NCBI RefSeq assembly: GCF_002002885.1
Contig: NZ_CP019510.1
Coordinates: 6,224,465-6,288,464, forward strand
Length of the DNA stretch: 64,000 bases
Direction of reading: 5' to 3'
DNA from: Janthinobacterium sp. LM6
GTDB taxonomy: Bacteria > Pseudomonadota > Gammaproteobacteria > Burkholderiales > Burkholderiaceae_D
Shown: positions 32,985 to 41,542 of the stretch, piece after piece
How positions within the stretch are numbered: the stretch's first letter is position 1
How the letters are laid out: each line of letters starts with the position of its first letter
The notes under the pieces: model-generated
The model's input: only the letters and a program-made list of their open reading frames with translations
What the model was told of the DNA's origin: nothing
The model's database searches: none
Made by a program: the position numbers and the translations under genes

Positions 32985-35900
32985 TCGACCTTCAGCGCGC
33001 GCGTGGTCTTGCCGCCGCCTTCGAAGGCTTTCTGCTCCGGCTGGTACATGCGGTAAAAGCGCGCCGGCGGCAGCACATAACTGCCCTTCTGCGCAAAGCG
33101 CAGCAAATGGCGCACGGTTACCTCGCCTTCCAACGGCTCGATCGGCACGGCGTAACCGTCGCGACGCTCCGTGTGGCGCGCGCGTTCCAGCGCGGCCGGC
33201 TTGTCGCCCGCCATGATCATGCCCCAGGTCGTCGATTCGACCATGGCACCCGGCGGCAGCGCCACTTCCAGCAAGCCAAAGCGGTGCTTCGCGCCCGGCG
33301 CCGCTTTCAAGGTGATTTCATCGAGGTAGAGCGCATCCGTGCTGAGCGCCTCGCCCGGCTTGACCAGCTCCGTCGTGTAGCCGCCCTTGCCCGCCTTCAT
33401 GCGCAGGATGCGCCGTTCGACGGCGACCGGCAAGGTTTGCGCTTCGGCTGCGTAGCTGTCGTACTGCACCACGGCCACCGTGCCGGCCGGCGCCGGTGCA
33501 GCGAGACGCAATTTATCAGGTACGCCCTTGGCGTCAAGCCAACGCCAAAGCGGCTGGCCGCTGCGGCTGTCGCGTTTTTGCCAGGCGCCGTCCAGCGCCA
33601 CGGCCGGTCCCTTGCCGAAAGCGGCGCCGCCCAGTTTCTTTTGCACCCACATCAACGTCATCGCGCGGTCCAGGGTCGGCATTTCGGCGCGCACGCCGGC
33701 CAGCACCGCGTCGGCCTGCGATGGCGGCACTTCACCGGCCAGCATCAGCAAGGCTTGCGCCACCGGCGCTTTGGACTCACGCAAGACTTGCCAGGCACTG
33801 GCCACTTGCAGCTGCAGCCCATGCGGCAAGGCGACCCCATTCTGGCTGGCCACCAGCGCCACCAGGCCAAAGCTCATCGCCTGCGCTTCGCGGTCAAGGG
33901 CCCCGCCCAGCAGCAGGCTGCCGCTGTCGCCCGCCTGGCGCGGTTTGCCGCCCAAGGTGGCGCCAGCGCTGTCGTCCACCAGCCCCGCTGCCAGCGTCTG
34001 CGTGGGCAAGCCCATCTCGCGCGCCATCCACAGCACCAGCGCGCGGTCGCCCATCGCATCCTTCAAGCCATGTTCGCCGTAGACGGCCAGCAGCTTATTC
34101 CAGTGCTCGGGCGGCAGCTCGATGCGCAGCGCGCGCGCAGCGTACCAGTCGGCGTAATAGGCGTAGGCCGTCATCAAGGCATTGCCGGCCGTGGCGTTGC
34201 CCCACCAGCCGAAGACGGCGTTGGGGCCGGCCATGGATACCAGGCGCAGGCGCTGCGCCGTCAGCAGCGTTTGCAGACGCTCACCCGCCGCGCCGGCGTC
34301 CGGCCCAAGGCTTTGCGTGGCCAGCGCCAGCGGAATCAGGCGGCTTGCCGTCTGCTCAACGCAGCCATACGGATAGTCGATCAGGTCGTCGGCAATGCGC
34401 GCGAACTGGCTGGCCGCTCCTTGCGCGAACGAGACGCGGATATTGCGCGCGTCCGCCGGCAGCTTGAGCGGAATATCAGCAGTGGCGCCATCAAGCGGCA
34501 GCACCAGGGTGCGCGGGCTGCTCCAGGCCGCGGGCAAGGTTTGCATGGCCGCCTCTAACGCGTCGACCAGTTTGCCATTCTGTTTCAGTTCCAGGCGCAA
34601 CGGCCCGCTACCCGCCGCCAGGGGAAACTCGACGTAGTTGACGCCCGGTTTGGCGGACAGCTTTTCCGTCTTCGGCTGCGCCCCGCCGGAAAGAACGACG
34701 TCGAGCGCCTGCTCCTTGCCAGTCTGGTTGAACACGGCCACCGAGGCACGCGGCGCGTCGCCGGCGCGCATCCAGTCGGGCGCCGTCCACTTGGCATAGA
34801 AGTTCTTGTCCGACCGCAGATAGGCGGTGCGCTGGCCCACGCGCCCCTGCTCGTCCATCGCGCGGCCCGTGATACGCCAGCGGGTCAGCGCGTCGGGCAT
34901 GGTAAAACTCACGCGCGCATTGCCATTCGCGTCGGTCTTCAGCGACGGCGCCCAGTAGGCCGTATCGATATTGTCGCGGCGCGGGCGTTCGAGCACCTTG
35001 ACGCCGCGCTCATTGTAGTTGTGGCGCGCGGGTGCGCCGGCAGTGCGGCCTTGCGCCATGTCGTAGCTGATGAAAGACAGGCTGGCCGTGGTGCGCACGT
35101 TGTTGCGGCGCGGATGGTAGAAGAAGTCGCCGATGTCGGGCGCGATTTCCGGCTGCAGCACATAGATCATTTCATCGACCACGCCCAGCGCCACCATGGT
35201 GCTCAGCGGCTTGCCGTCGAGGGTGGCCTTGACGTCCAGGGTCACCTTTTCGCCGGGCTGGTAGACCTCCTTGTCGCTTTTGAACTGCAGCGCGATGCAC
35301 GGCTCGATCACTTGCAGGCCCGCATTCTCGAAGACGAAATCGCCATTGCGCGTGTACGCCACCGAAAACGTCATGTTCGGGCCATGCTCTTCTTTTACCG
35401 GAATGCGCACTCTCCACTGCCGCGGCGCCACGCGCTTCGCCTGGTACCAATCCGCGGCACCGGCCATCAAGCCATGGTGCTCCACCTTGTCGCGTTCGAG
35501 CGTCAACAGCGCCTGGTCGACCTTGTCCGAGAAAGTGATCAAGGCCTCGGCGGTGTCGCCCGGACGATAGCGGGCGCGGTCCAACACGATCTCGATGCTG
35601 CCCGGCGTCGTCTGCACGCCATCGCCGGCGACCCAGTGGCTGGCGGCGGCCAGCAGGTTGCCGCGTTCGTCGCGCAGCGCCAGCTGATACGAGCCCGATG
35701 CAGGGAATGTCACATCCCAGCCCTTGGCGTTTGGATCGAATGCGCCCTCGGTCTTGCTTTGTTTTTCCAGCTGCACCATCTCCCAGCGCACGGGCTTGGC
35801 CGCGCCCTGGCCGTCGGCCAGCAAGTCGAAGTGCACGGACTGGCCCGGATCGGAAAACTGGCGCGCGGCCCTCAACTGGTAGCTGCTGCTCGAGCGTTCT

Positions 35901-37531
35901 ATCATCAGCTCGCGCGTCGCCTTGACGCGGTAGGCCGCGCCATCGGTCGCCAGCACGGTCAAGATGTAGCGCGAGGGATCGGCGGCAGGCGGCAAGGTGA
36001 AGTCCACATTGCCGCTGCCGTCGCTCGTCACTTCCTCGGTCTTCAGGGACACCGGGAACAGGCCGCTGTAACGCAGCTCGCCCTCGACCATGGTGTTTTG
36101 CTGGCCGCGCAGCGACAACGTCATCTTCGCGTTTTTCACCGGCTTGCCATCGGGGTAGCGCAGCGCGATGCTGCCCTTGACCGCTTCGCCCGTCTTGAAT
36201 TCCGGCTTCGCTGGCTGAACGTTGATTTCAAAGTGCGGCTTGATGTATTCGGCCACGCGGAAGGCCGCGCCATATGCGCCATCCTTGTAATTGAAGCGCA
36301 GTTCATAGCCGCCGGCGGTGGCTTCCGTCGGCAGGCGGAAGCGCGTGTCGGCACCCGTGTCGCCGGACAGCTGCAGCGTTTGCGTCAAGAGCGGCGTGCC
36401 GTTCGGATTGAGCACGGTCAAGCTTAGCGGCGCGCTGGCCGCCGCCTGCGAGTTGCGCGCCGACGTGAATTCGCGGCCCACAAACTTGACGTTGACCTCG
36501 TCGCCTGGCCGGTACAGGGGCCGGTCCGTCACCGCATAAATCTTGGTGTTATAGATTTCGCTGTCATAGTAAAAATTCTCGGACACGAACACACCGCCGG
36601 CGCGGTCCTGGCCCAGCACATATGTGTGTTCGGGGCTGCCGCGCTCGAGCGATGCGACACCGTCGGCGCCCGTGGTGGCCGACTGCAGCACGCCGGTGCC
36701 GTCGGTCCACGCCACGCTGGCGCCGGCCACGGCGGCGCTGTTGTCGCGCCGCGCCGTCCACACCAGCATCTGGCCGGACGATACCTTGGTGACGGCCACC
36801 GTGTCCGACACGAACACCAGGGTAGTGGCGCGGTGTTCGCCGATGATCGCTTCGATCAGATACAAGCCAGGCTGGCGTTTGCCCAGCGGGATCATCACGT
36901 TGCCGGCGCCGGCGACGATGAAGTCGCTGCTCGATCCATCGAGCTTGACGCCTTTCGGCGGCGTGATGGCCTTGGCTTGCCAGATCGGATAGCGGAAGCT
37001 GTCGACCAGCTCCATGCCCTTGATCGGCTTGTATTGCGGATGGTTGGCGAACACAGTGCGCCGGCGGATCGCGTCATTCGTCGCCAGTTGCGGCTGTTCC
37101 TTGGTTACCGCGAGGCGCGCCTCGCCGGAAAACAGCTTGCGCCAGGCCAGGCGCGACTGCTTCCACCAGCTATCCCACAGAAAGCTCAAGGTGTTGGCCA
37201 GGCCCTCGCCCTGGTAATTGCCCTCCACCTGGATGCGGTGCAGATTGCGCTGCTTTTTCAGGAATTCCATCGGTTCGGGCACGCGGTAGACGACGATGTC
37301 GGCGCCCGAATACGCTTCCAGGTTCATGCGCCCCATGTCGCGCCCCGGCACTTCCAGGCGCACGCGCGCTTCATCACGACTGCCGTAACTGGCATCCGAC
37401 AGCAGGAAGAAGGGTTCGCCCTTGAAGGTGGCGTAGTTGCTCGGTTCGCGTTCCTGCGCCGAGGCGCCGCCAATGAGGACCAACGCCAGCAGGCTGGCAA
37501 ATAACAGCTTCATGACAAAAATCGGCCTCAT
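32981..37531 (-). CDS. yfaS: Alpha-2-macroglobulin family protein YfaS
   Basis: 1,516 residues, near the E. coli YfaS length. Periplasmic: signal peptide LLFASLLALVLIGGASA. Features in order are MG1-MG6 beta domains (MG2-like YRPGDEVNVKFVGREF around 330), a bait-type region, the A2M domain (AYWAPSLKTDANGNARVSFTMPDALTRWR) and the thioester domain with YPYGC1057-V-E-Q1060. A2Ms trap proteases that cleave the bait; the thioester then links covalently. YfaS-type A2Ms are usually described as lacking CxEQ, so its presence is notable. The start at 37531 overlaps yfaT by 4 bp; an ATG at 37513 is the alternative. Confidence 0.93.
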   Translation of the reverse strand: MRPIFVMKLLFASLLALVLIGGASAQEREPSNYATFKGEPFFLLSDASYGSRDEARVRLEVPGRDMGRMNLEAYSGADIVVYRVPEPMEFLKKQRNLHRIQVEGNYQGEGLANTLSFLWDSWWKQSRLAWRKLFSGEARLAVTKEQPQLATNDAIRRRTVFANHPQYKPIKGMELVDSFRYPIWQAKAITPPKGVKLDGSSSDFIVAGAGNVMIPLGKRQPGLYLIEAIIGEHRATTLVFVSDTVAVTKVSSGQMLVWTARRDNSAAVAGASVAWTDGTGVLQSATTGADGVASLERGSPEHTYVLGQDRAGGVFVSENFYYDSEIYNTKIYAVTDRPLYRPGDEVNVKFVGREFTSARNSQAAASAPLSLTVLNPNGTPLLTQTLQLSGDTGADTRFRLPTEATAGGYELRFNYKDGAYGAAFRVAEYIKPHFEINVQPAKPEFKTGEAVKGSIALRYPDGKPVKNAKMTLSLRGQQNTMVEGELRYSGLFPVSLKTEEVTSDGSGNVDFTLPPAADPSRYILTVLATDGAAYRVKATRELMIERSSSSYQLRAARQFSDPGQSVHFDLLADGQGAAKPVRWEMVQLEKQSKTEGAFDPNAKGWDVTFPASGSYQLALRDERGNLLAAASHWVAGDGVQTTPGSIEIVLDRARYRPGDTAEALITFSDKVDQALLTLERDKVEHHGLMAGAADWYQAKRVAPRQWRVRIPVKEEHGPNMTFSVAYTRNGDFVFENAGLQVIEPCIALQFKSDKEVYQPGEKVTLDVKATLDGKPLSTMVALGVVDEMIYVLQPEIAPDIGDFFYHPRRNNVRTTASLSFISYDMAQGRTAGAPARHNYNERGVKVLERPRRDNIDTAYWAPSLKTDANGNARVSFTMPDALTRWRITGRAMDEQGRVGQRTAYLRSDKNFYAKWTAPDWMRAGDAPRASVAVFNQTGKEQALDVVLSGGAQPKTEKLSAKPGVNYVEFPLAAGSGPLRLELKQNGKLVDALEAAMQTLPAAWSSPRTLVLPLDGATADIPLKLPADARNIRVSFAQGAASQFARIADDLIDYPYGCVEQTASRLIPLALATQSLGPDAGAAGERLQTLLTAQRLRLVSMAGPNAVFGWWGNATAGNALMTAYAYYADWYAARALRIELPPEHWNKLLAVYGEHGLKDAMGDRALVLWMAREMGLPTQTLAAGLVDDSAGATLGGKPRQAGDSGSLLLGGALDREAQAMSFGLVALVASQNGVALPHGLQLQVASAWQVLRESKAPVAQALLMLAGEVPPSQADAVLAGVRAEMPTLDRAMTLMWVQKKLGGAAFGKGPAVALDGAWQKRDSRSGQPLWRWLDAKGVPDKLRLAAPAPAGTVAVVQYDSYAAEAQTLPVAVERRILRMKAGKGGYTTELVKPGEALSTDALYLDEITLKAAPGAKHRFGLLEVALPPGAMVESTTWGMIMAGDKPAALERARHTERRDGYAVPIEPLEGEVTVRHLLRFAQKGSYVLPPARFYRMYQPEQKAFEGGGKTTRALKVE
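34352..34363 (-). other. CVEQ thioester motif codons in yfaS
   Basis: Minus-strand TGC GTT GAG CAG encodes Cys-Val-Glu-Gln, preceded by Pro-Tyr-Gly and followed by Thr-Ala-Ser-Arg-Leu. This is the CxEQ internal thioester of complement/A2M proteins. Confidence 0.85.
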
Positions 37532-38202
37532 GATAAAAACGCCAGCCGGAACACGCCGGCGAAATTCGGATTGTTGACCACAGGTTGCCACCGCGTGTCC
37601 TTCCAGCTCGTAAGTTCTTTGATATCGACGGTCCGCAGACCATTGTCGTCGGGGGTGACGGTGCCGGTGTGGTAGGCGATGCGCGCCCCCATCCAGACCA
37701 TCAGGTGCTGTTCGTCGCCCTGGTCGAAAAACAGCAGGTCGCCGGGCAGCGCCTGGCTGATTTCGCGGGCGATGAAGCGGCTGTTGTGCTGCACCAGCGC
37801 CAGCGCCGTGACAAAGTGGCCAACCTTGCCATCCGCCTGCACCCAGCGGTTGCGCAGGGCCGCCTGGGCCGCGCTCAATTCCAGTTCGGGCGGCAGGCGG
37901 CGGTCGCTGGCGATGCCATTCGCGCGCAGCCATTTCGCATCATGCACGGTAAGCGCCTCATTGACGGCAAAGCGCACGAGGCCCGCGCAATCGCGGTGCG
38001 TCCAGCGCGGCGACGGCCCCCGTTCGATCTGCACATTGACAATGCGCAACATCCAGGCCTGAAAGGCGCGGCTCTGGGTCTGCGACAGCTGCACTTGCGG
38101 TTCGGCGGCCGCGCGCAGGGCCCAGGCATGGGGGACGGCGACAGCGGCAGCCCCTCCCGCGAGCCAGCGCAAGGCCGCGCGGCGCGCGTGCCGTACCGTC
38201 AT
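37528..38202 (-). CDS. yfaT: YfaT (DUF1175), NlpC/P60-like pattern
   Basis: 224 residues. An arginine-rich N-terminus with a hydrophobic stretch (RRAALRWLAGGAAAVAVPHAWA) looks like a Tat-type or plain signal. The body has the NlpC/P60 order: catalytic-type D71-C72-AGLVRF, then PGDLLFF (153-159), then H166 in QHLMVWMG, then H178 in IAYHTG. In NlpC/P60 proteins these are DCSGLV, PGDLVFF, GHVGIY and FIHA. It may therefore cut peptidoglycan peptides. The DUF1175 identity is by operon order and length; the peptidase reading is inference. The ATG at 38202 overlaps the yfaA stop (ATGA). Confidence 0.85.
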   Translation of the reverse strand: MTVRHARRAALRWLAGGAAAVAVPHAWALRAAAEPQVQLSQTQSRAFQAWMLRIVNVQIERGPSPRWTHRDCAGLVRFAVNEALTVHDAKWLRANGIASDRRLPPELELSAAQAALRNRWVQADGKVGHFVTALALVQHNSRFIAREISQALPGDLLFFDQGDEQHLMVWMGARIAYHTGTVTPDDNGLRTVDIKELTSWKDTRWQPVVNNPNFAGVFRLAFLS

Positions 38203-39830
38203 CGCGCAGTCTCCTGCCATTCCAGCGCTTCCCATGCGGTGCCGCTGGCTGGCTGCCGCTTGAGCACCATGCGCAGCGGCGGATATTTTTTCAAGGCGTT
38301 CAGACGCGGCACCAGGTGTTCGTTGGCTGCCGCGCGCAGGATCGGTTCGTTATTCGCCGGCAGGGTATCGAAGGCTTCCAGCTGGATCAGCCGGGCCAGC
38401 GATGCCGGGGCGATCAGGCCGATGGTATGCGCGCCATCGGGCAGCAGGTCGCTGGCCGCAGGGGCCTGCTTGCGGCGCACGGCCAGCACCTGGTCCACCA
38501 GCTTGCCGTCGGCCGAGAAGACAACCGTATTGCCGGCCACGGCCAGCGCCGGCGTGGACTGGCCCAGGGCCGTGGCGACGCTGCGCTCCCAGCGTACAAA
38601 CTCACCTTTAGCATCCTTGCCGGTAGTCTTGCGCACGGGGTCCTTGCCGCCGATGGCTGCCGCGAACAGGCTGCCATAGACAGCGTCATCCCCGGCCTGC
38701 GCACTGCGCGTGGCGACAAACACCGGCGTATGCAGGCGCGAAGTGCCGTACCAGCAGGCCGCGGCCGGCCCTTGCAAGTGCCCGGCCAGCGGCACCACCG
38801 GCTCGGAGGTCTTGCTCCCCAGGCGCTTGAGCACGGGCTGCAGCGCGGTCCAGTCCACCGGCACGCTGAAGCAGGCGCTCGGGTTATGCGGCAGCACGGG
38901 CCACAGGGCGCTGCTGTCATAAGCACCGTTTTTCAGTTTATCGGCATTGAGCAGCACCTTCGATTGCCAGGCGCCCTGTTGAAAATCGAAGCGCAGCGCT
39001 TCGAGCGCGCCAAAGAAGGGCTGGTAGCCGAACGACAGGAAGTCCGCCTTGACGGCGATGCTGTGGCCCTCGGACGGGGCGCCGTCGAGATGGAATTGCG
39101 CATGAAAGACGTTCTGTTTCGCCGGCTCCGGCGCCAGCAGGCTGGCCACGGTTTTCTCGGCCGTGCCATCGCCGCTCTTGCCGTCGGCGCCGCCGTACAG
39201 CATGCCGGGATGGGACAGGATGACCAGGCGCTGGCCGTGCGCGGCAAACAGCAAGGTGCGCTGATAGGCGTAATTGAGTGCATACACGGGCACCTGGCTG
39301 CCATCGACGCGCAAGCTGCCGGCCACGCGCATTTGCGTATCCTTCAAGGCGATCTTGCCCGCTTCCTCGAGCAGGCGCGTCAGCTGGCTGCGCGACACGG
39401 CGATGGCGAAATGCTTGAGCGAGCCGTCGGCGTCGCGCCACAAGGCCACTTCCGCGGGCTGGTCCAGCACCATGCGCAGCAGCTGGTCGCCCCAGCCCAG
39501 TTCATGTTCGTAGGCGATGCGGCGCAAGCTGCCCTTGAGCCCCAGCCGGTCTTCGCTCTGCTCGTAATAGAACAGGAAATCCTCGCGCAGCACGTCGCGC
39601 GCCAGCGGCACCGTCAGCAAGTCGCGCGGCAAGGCCGACAGGCTTTTCGTGCGGACCAGCGCATCGGGCCGCGATAAATCCAGCTTCAGCCCGTTGACCG
39701 GCCCCAGCATGCCCCAGCCGAAGACCCGGTAACCGACCAGCGCGGCCGCCACCAGCGCCACCCCGGCAAGTGCCCCGACCAGGACTTTTTTATTAAGCAC
39801 TTTTTTATCTTGTACTTTTTTCGCCAGCAC
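38199..39830 (-). CDS. yfaA: YfaA (DUF2138), membrane-anchored periplasmic protein
   Basis: 543 residues. A lysine-rich start (MLAKKVQDKKVLNKKVL) precedes a single transmembrane helix (VGALAGVALVAAALVGYRVFGW), so the large remainder should face the periplasm, anchored to the inner membrane. No catalytic motif is recognised. It is the first gene of the yfa operon, so its upstream region (39831-39964, shared with the divergent radical SAM gene) must hold the operon promoter; I see no clear -35/-10 pair there. Function unknown; possible docking platform for YfaT/S/Q/P. Confidence 0.85.
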   Translation of the reverse strand: MLAKKVQDKKVLNKKVLVGALAGVALVAAALVGYRVFGWGMLGPVNGLKLDLSRPDALVRTKSLSALPRDLLTVPLARDVLREDFLFYYEQSEDRLGLKGSLRRIAYEHELGWGDQLLRMVLDQPAEVALWRDADGSLKHFAIAVSRSQLTRLLEEAGKIALKDTQMRVAGSLRVDGSQVPVYALNYAYQRTLLFAAHGQRLVILSHPGMLYGGADGKSGDGTAEKTVASLLAPEPAKQNVFHAQFHLDGAPSEGHSIAVKADFLSFGYQPFFGALEALRFDFQQGAWQSKVLLNADKLKNGAYDSSALWPVLPHNPSACFSVPVDWTALQPVLKRLGSKTSEPVVPLAGHLQGPAAACWYGTSRLHTPVFVATRSAQAGDDAVYGSLFAAAIGGKDPVRKTTGKDAKGEFVRWERSVATALGQSTPALAVAGNTVVFSADGKLVDQVLAVRRKQAPAASDLLPDGAHTIGLIAPASLARLIQLEAFDTLPANNEPILRAAANEHLVPRLNALKKYPPLRMVLKRQPASGTAWEALEWQETAR

Positions 39831-39964
39831 CGTGTATTCCTTTACCCTGCCGTAGCATTGACAAGTTAGTAATTATTGACAAATGGTAACATGGCATTTC
39901 TGGCCGCAGCGCACCGGTGACGCGACAGCGTAAAATAGCGGTTTCGCCGATTCAAACGCCTCCC

Positions 39965-41485
39965 ATGACCATCCTGCTCTCCACCCTGAACGCCCGCTAC
40001 ACCCACGCCTCGCTGGGATTGCGCTATCTGCTGGCCAATATGGGGCCGCTGCAAGCGCAAACGCGGCTGCAGGAATTCGTCATCGGCACGAAAACCACGG
40101 AACTGGTCGAACGCATCCTGCTGAACAAGCCGCGCATCATCGGTTTTGGCGTGTATATATGGAACGTCGAGGAAACGACGAAACTGGTGGCCATGCTCAA
40201 GCGCGTGGCGCCTGAAGTCATCATCGTGCTGGGCGGGCCGGAAGTGTCGCATGAGGCGGGCGAGCAGGAAATCGTCAAGCTGGCCGACTACCTGATCACG
40301 GGCTGGGGCGACGTCACCTTCCCCAAGCTGTGCGGCGAGATCCTCCACGGCCCGAAGCCGCTGATGAAGATCCATGCGGGCGTGCAAGCGCCGCTGGCGG
40401 AACTGCAACTGCCCTACGCCTTGTATACAGACGACGATATCCGCCACCGCACGATTTACGTGGAAGCGTCGCGCGGCTGCCCGTTCAAGTGCGAATTCTG
40501 CCTGTCGGCGCTGGACAAGACGGCCTGGCCCTTCGCGCTGGAGAACTTCCTGGCCGAGATGGAGTCCCTGCATGCGCGCGGCGCCCGCCTGTTCAAGTTC
40601 GTCGACCGCACCTTCAACCTGAACATCAAGACCAGTTTGAAGATCATGCAGTTCTTTCTGGACAAGATCGAAGCGAATCCGGACGATCCCATCTATGCCC
40701 ACTTCGAGCTGGTGCCCGACCACTTGCCCGATGCCTTGAAGGAAGGCATCAGCAAGTTCCCGCCCGGCGCGCTGCAGTTCGAGATCGGCATCCAGAGTTT
40801 CAATCCAGACGTGCAATCGCTGGTCAGCCGCAAGCAGGACAATCAAAAGGCGGCCGACAACATCCGCTGGCTTTGCGAAGAATCAAACGCCCACTTGCAC
40901 GTGGACTTGATCGCCGGCTTGCCGGGCGAGGATGAAGCGAGCTTTGCGGCCGGCTTCAACAAGCTGGTGGCCCTGAAACCGCATGAAATCCAGTTCGGCA
41001 TATTAAAACGGCTGCGCGGTACGCCCATCATCCGCCATACGGAAAACTATGGCATGGTGTTCGATCCGCACCCGCCCTACACCATCCTGGCGAATAAACA
41101 GCTCGATTTCATGAGCATGCAGCGCCTGGTGCGCTTCGCCCGCTACTGGGACCTGGTGGCCAACTCGGGCCGCTTTGCCAATACCGTGCAATGGATGCTC
41201 GGCGATGCGCCGTTTGAAAACTTCATGGACTTTTCGAACTGGCTGTACGCCCACACGGACGCCACCCACCGCATCGCGATGGAGCGCCTGGCCAAGCTGG
41301 TGGCGCAATGGCTGCAGACGCGCGGCATGAGCGCGGTAGAGGCCAATGCCCTCGTGGCTAGCGACTATGCGGGCGGCGCGCAAGCCAACGCACATGCCAA
41401 ACCAGCCGAAGTGAGTACTGGCAATGCCAAGGTGCGTCCGGACGTCGCCCTGCCGCAGCGGCAGGCGCGCCACCTGGCGTCCTGA
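39965..41485 (+). CDS. B12-binding radical SAM protein with DUF4080
   Basis: 506 residues. N-terminal cobalamin-binding-type domain (ILLSTLNARYTHASLGLRYL, VLGGPEVSHE), central radical SAM domain with EASRGCPFKCEFC supplying the CxxxCxxC cluster site, and a C-terminal DUF4080 region. Such proteins use SAM-derived radicals and often methylcobalamin, for methylation or rearrangement. The substrate is unknown. The gene is divergent from the yfa operon and followed after 57 bp by the lipid-transport operon; it appears to stand alone. The start chosen at 39965 begins directly with the first beta strand. Confidence 0.9.
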   Translation: MTILLSTLNARYTHASLGLRYLLANMGPLQAQTRLQEFVIGTKTTELVERILLNKPRIIGFGVYIWNVEETTKLVAMLKRVAPEVIIVLGGPEVSHEAGEQEIVKLADYLITGWGDVTFPKLCGEILHGPKPLMKIHAGVQAPLAELQLPYALYTDDDIRHRTIYVEASRGCPFKCEFCLSALDKTAWPFALENFLAEMESLHARGARLFKFVDRTFNLNIKTSLKIMQFFLDKIEANPDDPIYAHFELVPDHLPDALKEGISKFPPGALQFEIGIQSFNPDVQSLVSRKQDNQKAADNIRWLCEESNAHLHVDLIAGLPGEDEASFAAGFNKLVALKPHEIQFGILKRLRGTPIIRHTENYGMVFDPHPPYTILANKQLDFMSMQRLVRFARYWDLVANSGRFANTVQWMLGDAPFENFMDFSNWLYAHTDATHRIAMERLAKLVAQWLQTRGMSAVEANALVASDYAGGAQANAHAKPAEVSTGNAKVRPDVALPQRQARHLAS

Positions 41486-41542
41486 GGGGCCGGCGATTGA
41501 ACAGCGGTGGCGGTCTGCGCCATTCTCCCTTAAACTGGCGCG

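Noticed and set aside
32645..34558. Long open frames antisense to yfaS, fadD, the GMC flavoprotein and yidC (for example 32645-34558, 3272-5095, 50125-51975, 61356-63191)
   Set aside because: They lie opposite strongly supported genes, are rich in Arg, His, Ala and Gly as expected for shadow frames in GC-rich DNA, and contain no recognisable domain.
37532..37933. N-terminal extension of yfaS of 134 residues
   Set aside because: It overlaps yfaT out of frame, is low-complexity, and would bury the signal peptide. The ATGA overlap at 37531 is the consistent start.
39831..39964. Promoter from the two TTGACA hexamers near 39858 and 39878
   Set aside because: Neither has an acceptable -10 box at 16-18 bp in the plus direction, so I did not call them.
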